Assembly: GCF_002834145.1 (NCBI RefSeq)
Contig: NZ_PHNT01000012.1
Span: forward strand, 20,601-84,600
Direction of reading: 5' to 3'
DNA length: 64,000 bases
Origin: Roseovarius salinarum
GTDB lineage: Bacteria > Pseudomonadota > Alphaproteobacteria > Rhodobacterales > Rhodobacteraceae
Shown: piece after piece, positions 7,963 through 18,173 of the stretch
Layout of the letters: every line of letters begins with the position of its first letter
How positions within the stretch are numbered: position 1 is the first letter of the stretch
Translations under genes and position numbers: made by a program
The notes under the pieces: generated by a model
Seen by the model: the letters and a program-made list of their open reading frames with translations, nothing else
Databases searched by the model: none
Told to the model about the DNA's origin: nothing

Positions 7963-9990
7963 CTAGCCTTCCGCCAGCTCCGGTGCCGCGTTGATGTGGC
8001 TGATGCGCTCGCGGAACTCGCCCCATCCGTCGCGTGCCCTGAGATCGCGGATCTTTTCCCGATGCGTCTCGCAGGCCGCCGCGTGCAGCCGGGCCAGCTC
8101 GGGATCCTTCAAGAGTTTGGTCAACTCGCGTCGCAACCCCGGCAGCCGGGCGTGGATCGAGGTATCGCGGCTGTTGTTGTAATTCATGTTCGACCAGTAC
8201 TCGATCCCCTGGTCGTCGGCGACGTGATTGGTGCGGCCGCGGTCCCGCTTGACGAGGAAGCTGTCGACCGACCGCACCGCGTAGTGATGCATGCGTGCGA
8301 ATTCGTGCGAGAACGTGGCGTGCGTCTTCCACCCCTGCGCGAGATAGACGTCGGGCATCGGCTGGCCGCCGCCGTCGACCCATTTCACGTCGCCGCGGTC
8401 AAGGTGAAACGCGGGACGGTGGATGCGCAGTTTCCAGAAACGGTCGTTGTTGCGCACCAGCGTCTTCATGCCGCGCGCGCGGAAATTGGGATACTCGTGC
8501 TCGCCGGTGCAGCGGTCGAAGCGGGCGGTTACCAGATCCTCGGTGTAATCCAGGTGCCCGCTGTTGCCGAAAAGCTTCCAGCACACCGAGATCGCGTCGG
8601 CATCGCCCACGGCGGCGAACAGGTCATCCAGCCGCCCCTTGCCCGTGCGGATGTTGAGGAACTCGTCGCAATCGGCACAGATCAGCCAGTCGGCCTCTCG
8701 GTAGAGCGGCTCGCTTTGCGCGGCTTTCAGCGCGGCGCGCTGGGGGCTGCCGCCCGGCTTGAACGGGTTCACCCGGTGCTGACCAAGGCCCAGCTCCTGC
8801 AGGCGCTCGGCGATACGGTCGGTCCCGTCGTCGCAGTCGTTTGTGTAGATCAGGAAATCCGTGAAGCCGATGGAACGATTGTAAGCCACCCATTCCAGCA
8901 TGAAGGGGCCTTCGTTCTTCATCGTGGTGACGATGACACGCCGGCCCTTCATGCTTGGCGGGATGCGGTCCGGCGCCGTGCCTCCGGCGTTCTCGGGCGC
9001 CACGATCCTCGCGGCCGGTTGCTGCGCCGCGGCCGCGGCCGGTGCGGGCGGCGCGGAAGGCTCCTGCGCCTCCGCGGGCGTGTCGGGTGCGGGCTGCTGG
9101 CCGGGGTCGGCCGCCTGTTCCTTCAGCTTTCGCAGCCTGCGGCGGAACACGGCATCGAATCGCGCGGCGACCTGTTCGCGCCCGGTTTCGACGAAATACC
9201 CCGAGACGGCTCCGCGATACCACGGCAGGTTCCGCCGCCCGCGGTAGAGGCGGTAGAACTCCGGCCCGGTCAGCTCGTCGAAGACGGTGCGCTCCATCAC
9301 GGTCTTCAGCGCGTCGATCTTGCGCAGGAACACCGCGGTCTTGTGGCTGGAGAACCAGCACTTGAAAATCCGCAGGTTGTCGCCCGAAAACCGGTCGATG
9401 TGCTTCTGGTCGAGCGAATGGTACGGGTCGTAGAAAACATTCACCCGGCCCAGGCCGCCCGTCACCTCGGCCGCATCCGACAATGGCAGTGTCCAGTCCT
9501 GTCGCCGGCCCGACGCATAGCGCGTCTCCCACGGCACCCGCCCCTCGTCGAGGGTGCTTTGCGGATTGATCGCGACGACATGAGCGCCAGGCACCAGCGA
9601 CGCAAAGGCGATCGCGGCGAAACCGCCCATCGACACGCCGGCAAAGATCACACGGTCGTAGCCTTCGAAGAACCCCCGCTCCGCCAAGGCACGGAAGCGT
9701 TCGATCAGGGTGGCGTCGCGGTACCAGTCACTGACATGGGCCATCACGCCCAGGTGCGAGATGTCGTTGTCGCGCGCAAACTTGAACGCCCACGGTTCGC
9801 GTGTTCGCGCGCCGTCGTTGACGTTGGACAGGTTGTCGAAGGTCACGAGCAACCTGCGGCCGGTGCGCTTGACGAAAAGGAAACTGTGCCGCAGGTCCTT
9901 TTCGAGAAACCCTTCACCGTCCGCGCCGGGGCGAAGCTCGTCGAACCAATGCGGCAGCACCGGCGTTTCGGGTTTTGCCTGCTCTGCCAT
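7963..9990 (-). CDS. Hydrolase-like / glycosyltransferase family 2 fusion
   Basis: This 675-residue protein has two parts. Residues 1-290 look like an alpha/beta hydrolase with a nucleophile elbow GVSMGG (Ser about 120). A Pro/Ala/Gln-rich linker spans about 300-345. Residues about 350-660 are a GT2/GT92-like glycosyltransferase with VIVTTMKNEGPFMLEW, YTNDCDDGTD and the metal-binding DCD in ICADCDEFLN. The architecture suggests one protein that both esterifies/de-esterifies and builds a glycan, perhaps of the capsule. ATG 9990 is chosen because the upstream open frame (to 10209) is low-complexity, Arg-rich and overlaps the clpB terminator. First gene of the minus-strand cluster. Confidence 0.75.
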   Translation of the reverse strand: MAEQAKPETPVLPHWFDELRPGADGEGFLEKDLRHSFLFVKRTGRRLLVTFDNLSNVNDGARTREPWAFKFARDNDISHLGVMAHVSDWYRDATLIERFRALAERGFFEGYDRVIFAGVSMGGFAAIAFASLVPGAHVVAINPQSTLDEGRVPWETRYASGRRQDWTLPLSDAAEVTGGLGRVNVFYDPYHSLDQKHIDRFSGDNLRIFKCWFSSHKTAVFLRKIDALKTVMERTVFDELTGPEFYRLYRGRRNLPWYRGAVSGYFVETGREQVAARFDAVFRRRLRKLKEQAADPGQQPAPDTPAEAQEPSAPPAPAAAAAQQPAARIVAPENAGGTAPDRIPPSMKGRRVIVTTMKNEGPFMLEWVAYNRSIGFTDFLIYTNDCDDGTDRIAERLQELGLGQHRVNPFKPGGSPQRAALKAAQSEPLYREADWLICADCDEFLNIRTGKGRLDDLFAAVGDADAISVCWKLFGNSGHLDYTEDLVTARFDRCTGEHEYPNFRARGMKTLVRNNDRFWKLRIHRPAFHLDRGDVKWVDGGGQPMPDVYLAQGWKTHATFSHEFARMHHYAVRSVDSFLVKRDRGRTNHVADDQGIEYWSNMNYNNSRDTSIHARLPGLRRELTKLLKDPELARLHAAACETHREKIRDLRARDGWGEFRERISHINAAPELAEG

Positions 9991-10134
9991 GCCGTTGTGC
10001 CTGCACGTTCTTGGCGGCCGGGGCCGCGATTTTGCGGGATTATACGGTCTGTGCACCCATCGGCGCAACAGATGTTTCCAATACGCACGATTGTCCGGTT
10101 CGGGCCAAGGCAATGCCGGCAGCGAGGCTTGCGC

Positions 10135-10171
10135 AGAAAAAGGCCCCGCTGGCGGGTGCCGGCAGGGCCTT
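10135..10171 (-). terminator. Rho-independent terminator of clpB
   Basis: On the minus strand, a long GC hairpin (outer arms at 10165-10171 and 10140-10146, inner arms continuing to a GGGT-type loop) is followed directly by a run of five T. It lies about 20 bases after the clpB stop codon. Confidence 0.8.
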
Positions 10172-10192
10172 CTTCGTTGTCTCGCACGTGGA

Positions 10193-12811
<2,619 letters not shown>

Positions 12812-12887
12812 CCCTGTCTCCTTTCTACAAGCGTTCACCCGGGTGCCTGCCCTCTTCGAGGCGCATGCGATCGGGAACCTCGACAGT

Positions 12888-12917
12888 TAGATGGGCAGCC
12901 GCCGAGCGGGGTTCAAG
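12888..12917 (-). promoter_or_regulatory. Heat-shock (RpoH) promoter of clpB
   Basis: The minus strand reads CTTGAA (12917 to 12912), a 16-base spacer, then CCCATCTA (12895 to 12888). This agrees well with the sigma-32 consensus CTTGAAA / CCCCATnT, and it sits about 77 bases before the clpB start codon. Confidence 0.7.
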
Positions 12918-13025
12918 CCAGCGAAAGGGAAATCGCGGCCTGCCCCGGTTCGGCCGATGGAGCCGTACGCATTGACCTTGCGGAAAGCCTTTTCCGGCAT
13001 TCTGTGCGGCGAAAGGAGCCGACCC

Positions 13026-13283
13026 ATGCAGATCGAATCCGTGACGCTGAAGGACCGCCGCTTCGTGGCAAGTGCCGGGGTGCACACCGCGGTGGTCATC
13101 CTGGAAACCGACGGACCCACCGTATGTCTGCAGGCACGGGCGGCGGCCGATGCACCGCGGGTTGCCCGCGGGCTCGCCGCCGACGCCCTGCGGCAACTGA
13201 AAGGGATGCCCGAGCATCGCCGGCAGGCACACCCGCTTCGGCTTCGCCCGGGCAGCCTGCGGTCGATGACCCAAAGCGCTTGA
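13026..13283 (+). CDS. Hypothetical 85-residue protein
   Basis: A small soluble protein I do not recognise. It begins with a beta-strand-like VTLKDRRFVASAGVHTAVVILETDG and has a basic C-terminal half with several His and Arg. No signal peptide or membrane segment is present. The start at 13026 has a GGAG ribosome site. It lies 57 bases upstream of pyrF in the same direction, so it may be co-transcribed. Confidence 0.6.
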   Translation: MQIESVTLKDRRFVASAGVHTAVVILETDGPTVCLQARAAADAPRVARGLAADALRQLKGMPEHRRQAHPLRLRPGSLRSMTQSA

Positions 13284-13340
13284 CGCGCGCGGCGCAGGGG
13301 GCAACAACACGCCGTGCCTAGCCCCGATGGAGGATACGCC

Positions 13341-14033
13341 ATGCCTGCCGATGACCGCCTGATCGTCGCGCTGGACCTGCCCAACGCGCTCGAAGGGCTC
13401 CAGCTGGCCGAAACGCTGGGCGACGCGGTAAGTTTCTACAAGGTCGGGCTGGGGATGCTCACCGGCGGCGGTCTTGCCCTGGCAAGCGAGCTCAAGGACG
13501 AGCACGGCAAACGCGTGTTCCTCGACCTCAAGCTGTTCGATATCGGCGCGACGGTGGAAAAAGCGGTGCGCGGTCTGGCGCAGTTCGATATGGATTTCCT
13601 GACCGTGCACGGCGACCCGCACGTCGTGCGCGCCGCGCGCGAAGGGGCCGCCGCGGGAAACACGAAGATCCTCGCGGTCACCATCCTGACATCGCTGGAC
13701 CGCGCCGACCTCGATGCGGGGCTGATCAAGCCGGGCGACATGCCGGAGCTGGTGCGCGAGCGCGCCCAGCGCGCCTTCGAGGCCGGCGCGCACGGTGTCA
13801 TCGCCTCGCCGCAGGAAGCAGCGATGATCCGCCTGCTGCCCGAGGCCGAGGGCCGGCTGATCGTCACACCCGGCGTCCGCCCCGAGGGCGCCGACAAGGG
13901 CGACCAGAAACGGGTCGCCACCCCCGCACAGGCGATCCGCGACGGGGCCGACCACATTGTCGTGGGTCGGCCCATCTGGGCGGCACCGGATCCGAGGCTG
14001 GCAGCGCGCGACATTCTCGCCAGCCTGCCCTGA
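13341..14033 (+). CDS. pyrF: Orotidine 5'-phosphate decarboxylase
   Basis: This 230-residue enzyme of pyrimidine synthesis converts OMP to UMP in the cytosol. Visible marks are LIVALDLPN at the N-terminus, the catalytic FLDLKLFDIGATV (Asp-Lys-Asp array) around residues 55-70, and the phosphate-gripping TPGVRPEGADKGDQKR near residue 175. The length fits bacterial PyrF. ATG 13341 is preceded by GGAGG; the longer open frame from 13314 would place the start before that site. Confidence 0.96.
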   Translation: MPADDRLIVALDLPNALEGLQLAETLGDAVSFYKVGLGMLTGGGLALASELKDEHGKRVFLDLKLFDIGATVEKAVRGLAQFDMDFLTVHGDPHVVRAAREGAAAGNTKILAVTILTSLDRADLDAGLIKPGDMPELVRERAQRAFEAGAHGVIASPQEAAMIRLLPEAEGRLIVTPGVRPEGADKGDQKRVATPAQAIRDGADHIVVGRPIWAAPDPRLAARDILASLP

Positions 14034-14102
14034 CGCGCGGCTCTTGTCCGCCTGCGCCGGCCGGGGCAATCTGGACAAGCCCGGCCCTTTGCAAGGTGAG
14101 CC

Positions 14103-14918
14103 ATGCCGCAACCCGATCAAACCGCCCCTACCGCCGAGCCGGCCGACAACATCCGCGAAGCCGACCGCAACCAGCTTGTCGCCTCCTACCTCGCCGTGCG
14201 CCGCGCCGTCGGGCTGCTGGGTTTCGCCCTGCCCGCGATGCTGCTGGCCTTTGCCGCAACCGGACCGGTCGCCTTCATGCCCTCGATCTCGGAATTCTAC
14301 TACACCCCCGTGCGCGAGGCGCTGGTCGCCACGATCGGCGCCATTGCAGTGTTCCTGTTCAGCTACAAGGGCTACCGCCCCGAGGCTGCGCGCATTCAAC
14401 GACACCCGCGCGAGGCCCGGCTGACCGACCGGCGCCTGTCCTTCGCCGCGGCGGCCGGCGCGCTGGGCGTGGCCGTGTTTCCCACCCGGTCGGAGATCGC
14501 GCTTGCGCCCGAGCCCTTGATGCTGGACTGGCTCGGCGCAGGGCTGTCGGCCAGTCTGCACAACCTTTCGGCGCTGCTGTTCTTCCTCGCGCTTACCGTT
14601 TTCTGCCTCGACAATTTCCAGCGCACGCGGTTGACCGGGACGATTGCCGCCCGCCGGGTCGCCGAAAACCGCATCTACCGCACCTGCGGGCTGGTGCTGG
14701 CCGCAAGCACGGCGGCGCTGGTGGCCATCGCCGCGGTTCACACGTTCGGGCCGGACGGGCTGTCGGCCGCGCTGACGCGCGCGCGGGCGGTGTTCTGGGC
14801 CGAGACGGTCGGCCTTCTGGCGTTCTCCATCTCGTGGCTGGTGAAGGGCAAGGCGCTGGCAGGCATGGTCGAGGGCGTGCGGCGGGTCACGGGGGCGACC
14901 GACCGCGCGGCGGAATGA
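14103..14918 (+). CDS. Hypothetical multi-pass membrane protein
   Basis: This 271-residue protein has about six hydrophobic segments (roughly residues 34-52, 68-88, 112-130, 150-172, 200-220 and 238-256). Between the first two lies a conserved-looking SISEFYYTPVREAL. I do not recognise a characterised family, although similar uncharacterised proteins of this shape are common in alphaproteobacteria. It starts 69 bases after pyrF and is convergent with the Nudix gene. Confidence 0.7.
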   Translation: MPQPDQTAPTAEPADNIREADRNQLVASYLAVRRAVGLLGFALPAMLLAFAATGPVAFMPSISEFYYTPVREALVATIGAIAVFLFSYKGYRPEAARIQRHPREARLTDRRLSFAAAAGALGVAVFPTRSEIALAPEPLMLDWLGAGLSASLHNLSALLFFLALTVFCLDNFQRTRLTGTIAARRVAENRIYRTCGLVLAASTAALVAIAAVHTFGPDGLSAALTRARAVFWAETVGLLAFSISWLVKGKALAGMVEGVRRVTGATDRAAE

Positions 14919-14922
14919 AACC

Positions 14923-15360
14923 TCAGCCGGATGCCGATCGGGCGTCGCCCGCGAGGTATTCGGCAAGTTGCACCTGGAAGTGCGGGACGGCGCGGGGGTG
15001 ATCCACGAAGGCTTGCGGCGGCATCAGCTGCCAACCCTGCCCTTCGTCGCCGAACCGGATCGCGCCGGCCAGGCCGCGCGGCTGATGCGCCACGAAGAAC
15101 CACACCCGCCCATGCGGCCGCCGGTAGCTGCGCGTCCAGACCAGATCGGCGGGCGGCACGACAAGGCCCACCTCTTCCCGCGTTTCGCGCAACGCGCATT
15201 GCTCGGGGGTTTCGTCCCCCTCGCGCCCGCCTCCGGGCAGATCAAGATGACCCGGCCAGGGAATGTCGTCACGCAGGTCACGCCGGATCACGAGAAGCGC
15301 GTCGCCAAGAAACAGGGCGAGCTTGGCGCCCGCGAAATCCTGTGCCGTGTCCCGTGACAT
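14923..15360 (-). CDS. Nudix hydrolase
   Basis: This 145-residue protein has a complete Nudix box spread over GGGREGDETPEQ and RETREEVGL (G-x5-E-x7-RE-x2-EE-x-G), which binds the metal that cleaves nucleoside diphosphates linked to another group. It may clean up oxidised nucleotides or ADP-ribose-type compounds; specificity cannot be told. ATG 15360 gives the usual compact domain size; the open frame extends to 15564 but that part lacks family features and overlaps the dinB upstream region. It is divergent from dinB. Confidence 0.85.
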   Translation of the reverse strand: MSRDTAQDFAGAKLALFLGDALLVIRRDLRDDIPWPGHLDLPGGGREGDETPEQCALRETREEVGLVVPPADLVWTRSYRRPHGRVWFFVAHQPRGLAGAIRFGDEGQGWQLMPPQAFVDHPRAVPHFQVQLAEYLAGDARSASG

Positions 15361-15454
15361 CCCTGCCGGTCTCCGTTTGCCGGGCGCCCGCGGGATGCAA
15401 CTTGCACCGAAGGCGATTATGATTCCATCATCTGGACCAATCACCGGCCATGCC

Positions 15455-16708
15455 ATGCCCGCCCTCTGCCGAGACTGCCTGACCCGGCTTGACGCCGAAC
15501 CGCGCTGCACAAGCTGCGGAAGCCCGCGCATCCTGGCGCATCCCGAGCTTTTCGAGCTTACCATTGCGCATATGGACTGCGACGCCTTCTACGCGAGCGT
15601 CGAGAAGCGCGACAACCCCGACCTGGCCGACAAGCCTGTCATCATTGGCGGCGGGCGGCGCGGGGTGGTTTCGACCGCCTGCTACGTCGCGCGGATCCGC
15701 GGCGTCCATTCGGCAATGCCGATGTTCAAGGCCCTCAAGCTGTGCCCCGACGCGGTGGTCATCCGGCCGCGCATGGAGCTTTACGCCGAGGTCTCGCGCC
15801 TGATCCGCGCGATGATGGAGGAACTGACACCCGCGGTCGAGCCGCTGTCGCTGGACGAGGCGTTTCTCGACCTCGGCGGCACGGCCCGCCTGCACGGTGC
15901 GCCGCCAGCCGTGATGCTGGCCGGGCTGGTGCGGCGCATGGAGGATGAACTGGGGCTTGCTGGCTCCATCGGGCTTTCGCACAACAAGTTCCTGGCCAAG
16001 GTCGCCTCGGATCTCGACAAGCCGCAGGGCTTTTCGGTGATCGGGCGGGGAGAAACGGCCGACTTCCTGCGCGATCGCCCGGTGCGCATGATCTGGGGCG
16101 TGGGCGACGCGGGACAGGCCGCGCTCGAATCGGCGGGCATCCGCACTTTCGCCGACCTTCTGCGATGGGACCACCGGGACCTGACCGCGCGCTTCGGGTC
16201 CATGGGCGATCGGCTGTGGCATCTCGCGCGCGGTCAGGACACGCGCCGGGTTTCGGCCCACCATCCCGTGAAATCGATTTCCAACGAAACGACCTTTGCC
16301 GAGGACACCGGCAACGCTGAGGTGCTGGACGGGCACCTCTGGCGCATGGCCGAAAAGGTGTCGGACCGGGCAAAGGCCAAGGACCGCGCGGGCCGGGTCG
16401 TCATGCTGAAGCTCAAGCGCGCCGACCACGGCCTGCTGACCCGCCGGCAGTCACTCCGCGAGCCGACGCAGATGGCAGACACGATCTACCGTGCGGCACG
16501 CGGGCTGATGGACCAGGCCGTGCGTCAGGGGCCGTTCCGGCTGCTTGGGGTCGGGCTGTCCGAGATCGTCGCGGCCGATGATGCCGACCGATCCGCCGAT
16601 CTGCTTGATCCGCAAGCCGGGCGGCGACGGGCAGCGGAACGGGCGACCGACCGGATCCGCAAGCGGTTCGGCGGCGACGCGATCCTCAAGGGGAGGGCAT
16701 TGCGCTGA
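15455..16708 (+). CDS. dinB: DNA polymerase IV with N-terminal Cys4 extension
   Basis: This 417-residue Y-family translesion polymerase has the catalytic acidic residues in AHMDCDAFYASVEKRDNP and LSLDEAFLDLGG, a helix-hairpin-helix region (MIWGVGDAGQAAL) and the little-finger domain with SISNETTF. Before the polymerase fold there is a 35-residue extension with two CxxC pairs (CRDC and CTSC), which looks like a zinc ribbon and is not present in E. coli DinB. The start is uncertain: ATG 15455 begins the extension directly, and ATG 15419 is in the same frame. Neither has a strong ribosome site. Confidence 0.9.
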   Translation: MPALCRDCLTRLDAEPRCTSCGSPRILAHPELFELTIAHMDCDAFYASVEKRDNPDLADKPVIIGGGRRGVVSTACYVARIRGVHSAMPMFKALKLCPDAVVIRPRMELYAEVSRLIRAMMEELTPAVEPLSLDEAFLDLGGTARLHGAPPAVMLAGLVRRMEDELGLAGSIGLSHNKFLAKVASDLDKPQGFSVIGRGETADFLRDRPVRMIWGVGDAGQAALESAGIRTFADLLRWDHRDLTARFGSMGDRLWHLARGQDTRRVSAHHPVKSISNETTFAEDTGNAEVLDGHLWRMAEKVSDRAKAKDRAGRVVMLKLKRADHGLLTRRQSLREPTQMADTIYRAARGLMDQAVRQGPFRLLGVGLSEIVAADDADRSADLLDPQAGRRRAAERATDRIRKRFGGDAILKGRALR

Positions 16709-16727
16709 GCCGCACCGGTCGCGCCAC

Positions 16728-17591
16728 CTATTCCGCCGCCAGCGGAAGCGAGGCCGGGCGCCCGATCGCGGCTATCTCGGCGACCACCCCTTCCAGCAGC
16801 GCGCGGAACGCGGCGAAATTCCTGCCGGGCGCGACATTGCGCTCATCGAGGTAAAGGCTGCGGTCGATCTCGACCTGGACGGCATGACGGTTGCCACAGG
16901 GGCGGCCGTAGGTCTGGGTGATATAGGCCCCCGCGAACAGCGTGTTGCGCGCAACCTTGAGCCCGGCAGAGGCAAACGCCGCGTCTATCCCGTCGACCAC
17001 AGCCGCGTCCGCCGCAGCCCCGAAGCGATCGCCGAGGACGACGTCGGGCCGGCGTCCCCCGCTCTTGGCCACTGAATCCATCGCCTCGTGCGGCATGGAA
17101 TGGAAATCGACCAGGATTGCCTGCCCGAAAGCGGCATGCGCGGCATCAAGCTCGGCGCGCAGGGTGGCGTGGTAGGGGTGCCAGTACCGGTCGATGCGCC
17201 GCTGCGCCTCGGCCTTCGAGATCTTGCCCCGGTAGATCGCCTGCCCGTTGGCCACCACCCGCGGCACCACGCCCAGCCCGGCGGCCACGCGCGGGTTGTG
17301 CCCGATCTTGCGCACGCCGTCGATCAGGGCGGGGTCCAGTTCATCGGCGCCGCGGTTGAAATCGATGAACGCCCGCGGCGCGCAGGCGTTCAGCAGGCTC
17401 GCGCCCGCCAGCGGGGCGGCCTCGATCAACCGGTCGACATAGGCATCCTCGGAACTGCGCACGGCCTGCCGGGTCAGGCCGATGCGCCGCAGGAAGGACT
17501 CCGGGTAATCCCGGCCGCTGTGCGGCGAGGCGAAAACCACGCTGGTCGTCCGGGTCTGTGGCGCGATGAGTTCGTAGGCGCGTGTCGGCAT
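16728..17591 (-). CDS. N-formylglutamate amidohydrolase family protein
   Basis: This 287-residue enzyme of the HutG type is predicted to hydrolyse N-formyl-glutamate or a related N-acyl amino acid. Zn-site motifs are visible: SPHSGRDYP near the start, a region with IDFNRGADELD, LVDFHSMPHE, and QVEIDRSLYL toward the end. No other histidine-utilisation genes are nearby, so the substrate may differ from formylglutamate. ATG 17591 lies about 12 bases after AGGAGA. It is convergent with dinB, with only 19 bases between them. Confidence 0.85.
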   Translation of the reverse strand: MPTRAYELIAPQTRTTSVVFASPHSGRDYPESFLRRIGLTRQAVRSSEDAYVDRLIEAAPLAGASLLNACAPRAFIDFNRGADELDPALIDGVRKIGHNPRVAAGLGVVPRVVANGQAIYRGKISKAEAQRRIDRYWHPYHATLRAELDAAHAAFGQAILVDFHSMPHEAMDSVAKSGGRRPDVVLGDRFGAAADAAVVDGIDAAFASAGLKVARNTLFAGAYITQTYGRPCGNRHAVQVEIDRSLYLDERNVAPGRNFAAFRALLEGVVAEIAAIGRPASLPLAAE

Positions 17592-17652
17592 GGGTCTTTG
17601 CTGTCTCCTGTCACGCGGCATCATAGACCGAAATTTTCGCGATCCAAAAGCC

Positions 17653-17681
17653 TTGATCCCCCCGGCGACTCCTTTTATAGA
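17653..17681 (+). promoter_or_regulatory. Housekeeping promoter of tRNA-Val
   Basis: TTGATC (17653-17658) and TATAGA (17676-17681) are separated by exactly 17 bases, a good sigma-70 promoter. It ends about 70 bases before the mature tRNA, leaving a leader for 5' processing. Confidence 0.6.
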
Positions 17682-17749
17682 CGCGCGGACTGGCGCGACC
17701 CGCGCACCCGGATGCTGTTTGTTTTTCGGGCCGGGGCGTGCCGGGGTCA

Positions 17750-17824
17750 GGGCGGTTAGCTCAGCGGTAGAGCACTTCGTTGACATCGAAGGGGTCACTG
17801 GTTCAATCCCAGTACCGCCCACCA
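17750..17824 (+). tRNA. tRNA-Val (GAC)
   Basis: A full cloverleaf can be drawn: 7-bp acceptor stem (GGGCGGT with ACCGCCC), D-arm GCTC/GAGC, anticodon stem CTTCG/CGAAG with loop TTGACAT (anticodon GAC), and T-arm ACTGG-TTCAATC-CCAGT. The CCA end is encoded. It reads the valine codons GUC and GUU. Confidence 0.97.
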
Positions 17825-17902
17825 CGCATTCATCGCCTCCGGACCACGGCGGCACCCGCAACCCTGGCGCTGGCCCGCGCCGCGACAAATGAGGAGAGAC
17901 CG

Positions 17903-18028
17903 ATGAAGGTCAAGAACTCGCTCCGTTCGCTGAAGAACCGGCACCGCGAATGCCGGGTCGTGCGCCGCAAAGGCCGCGTCTACGTGATCAACAAGACCCA
18001 TCGCCGCTTCAAGGCCCGCCAGGGCTGA
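17903..18028 (+). CDS. rpmJ: 50S ribosomal protein L36
   Basis: This 41-residue, strongly basic protein ([14 protein letters not shown], then [22 protein letters not shown]) is L36 of the form without the zinc-binding Cys set; only one Cys remains. It belongs to the large ribosomal subunit. A GAGGAGA site lies 5 bases upstream of ATG 17903. It stands alone, 78 bases after the tRNA, and is closed by a strong terminator. Confidence 0.96.
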   Translation: MKVKNSLRSLKNRHRECRVVRRKGRVYVINKTHRRFKARQG

Positions 18029-18050
18029 ACCCGCGCACGCATGTCGAGAC

Positions 18051-18082
18051 AAAGGGCCGCATCCCGCCGGATGCGGCCCTTT
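18051..18082 (+). terminator. Terminator after rpmJ
   Basis: A perfect 12-bp inverted repeat (AAAGGGCCGCAT / ATGCGGCCCTTT) around an 8-base loop lies 22 bases after the rpmJ stop. The stem itself ends in TTT. It could work in both directions. Confidence 0.8.
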
Positions 18083-18173
18083 CGCATTGGGTCCGGGTCT
18101 TAACATTGCTGTCACAGTGGCCAGATGAAATGGTGGAACCGCGTGGAAAGACCCGCGCCCCAAAGAGGCGACG

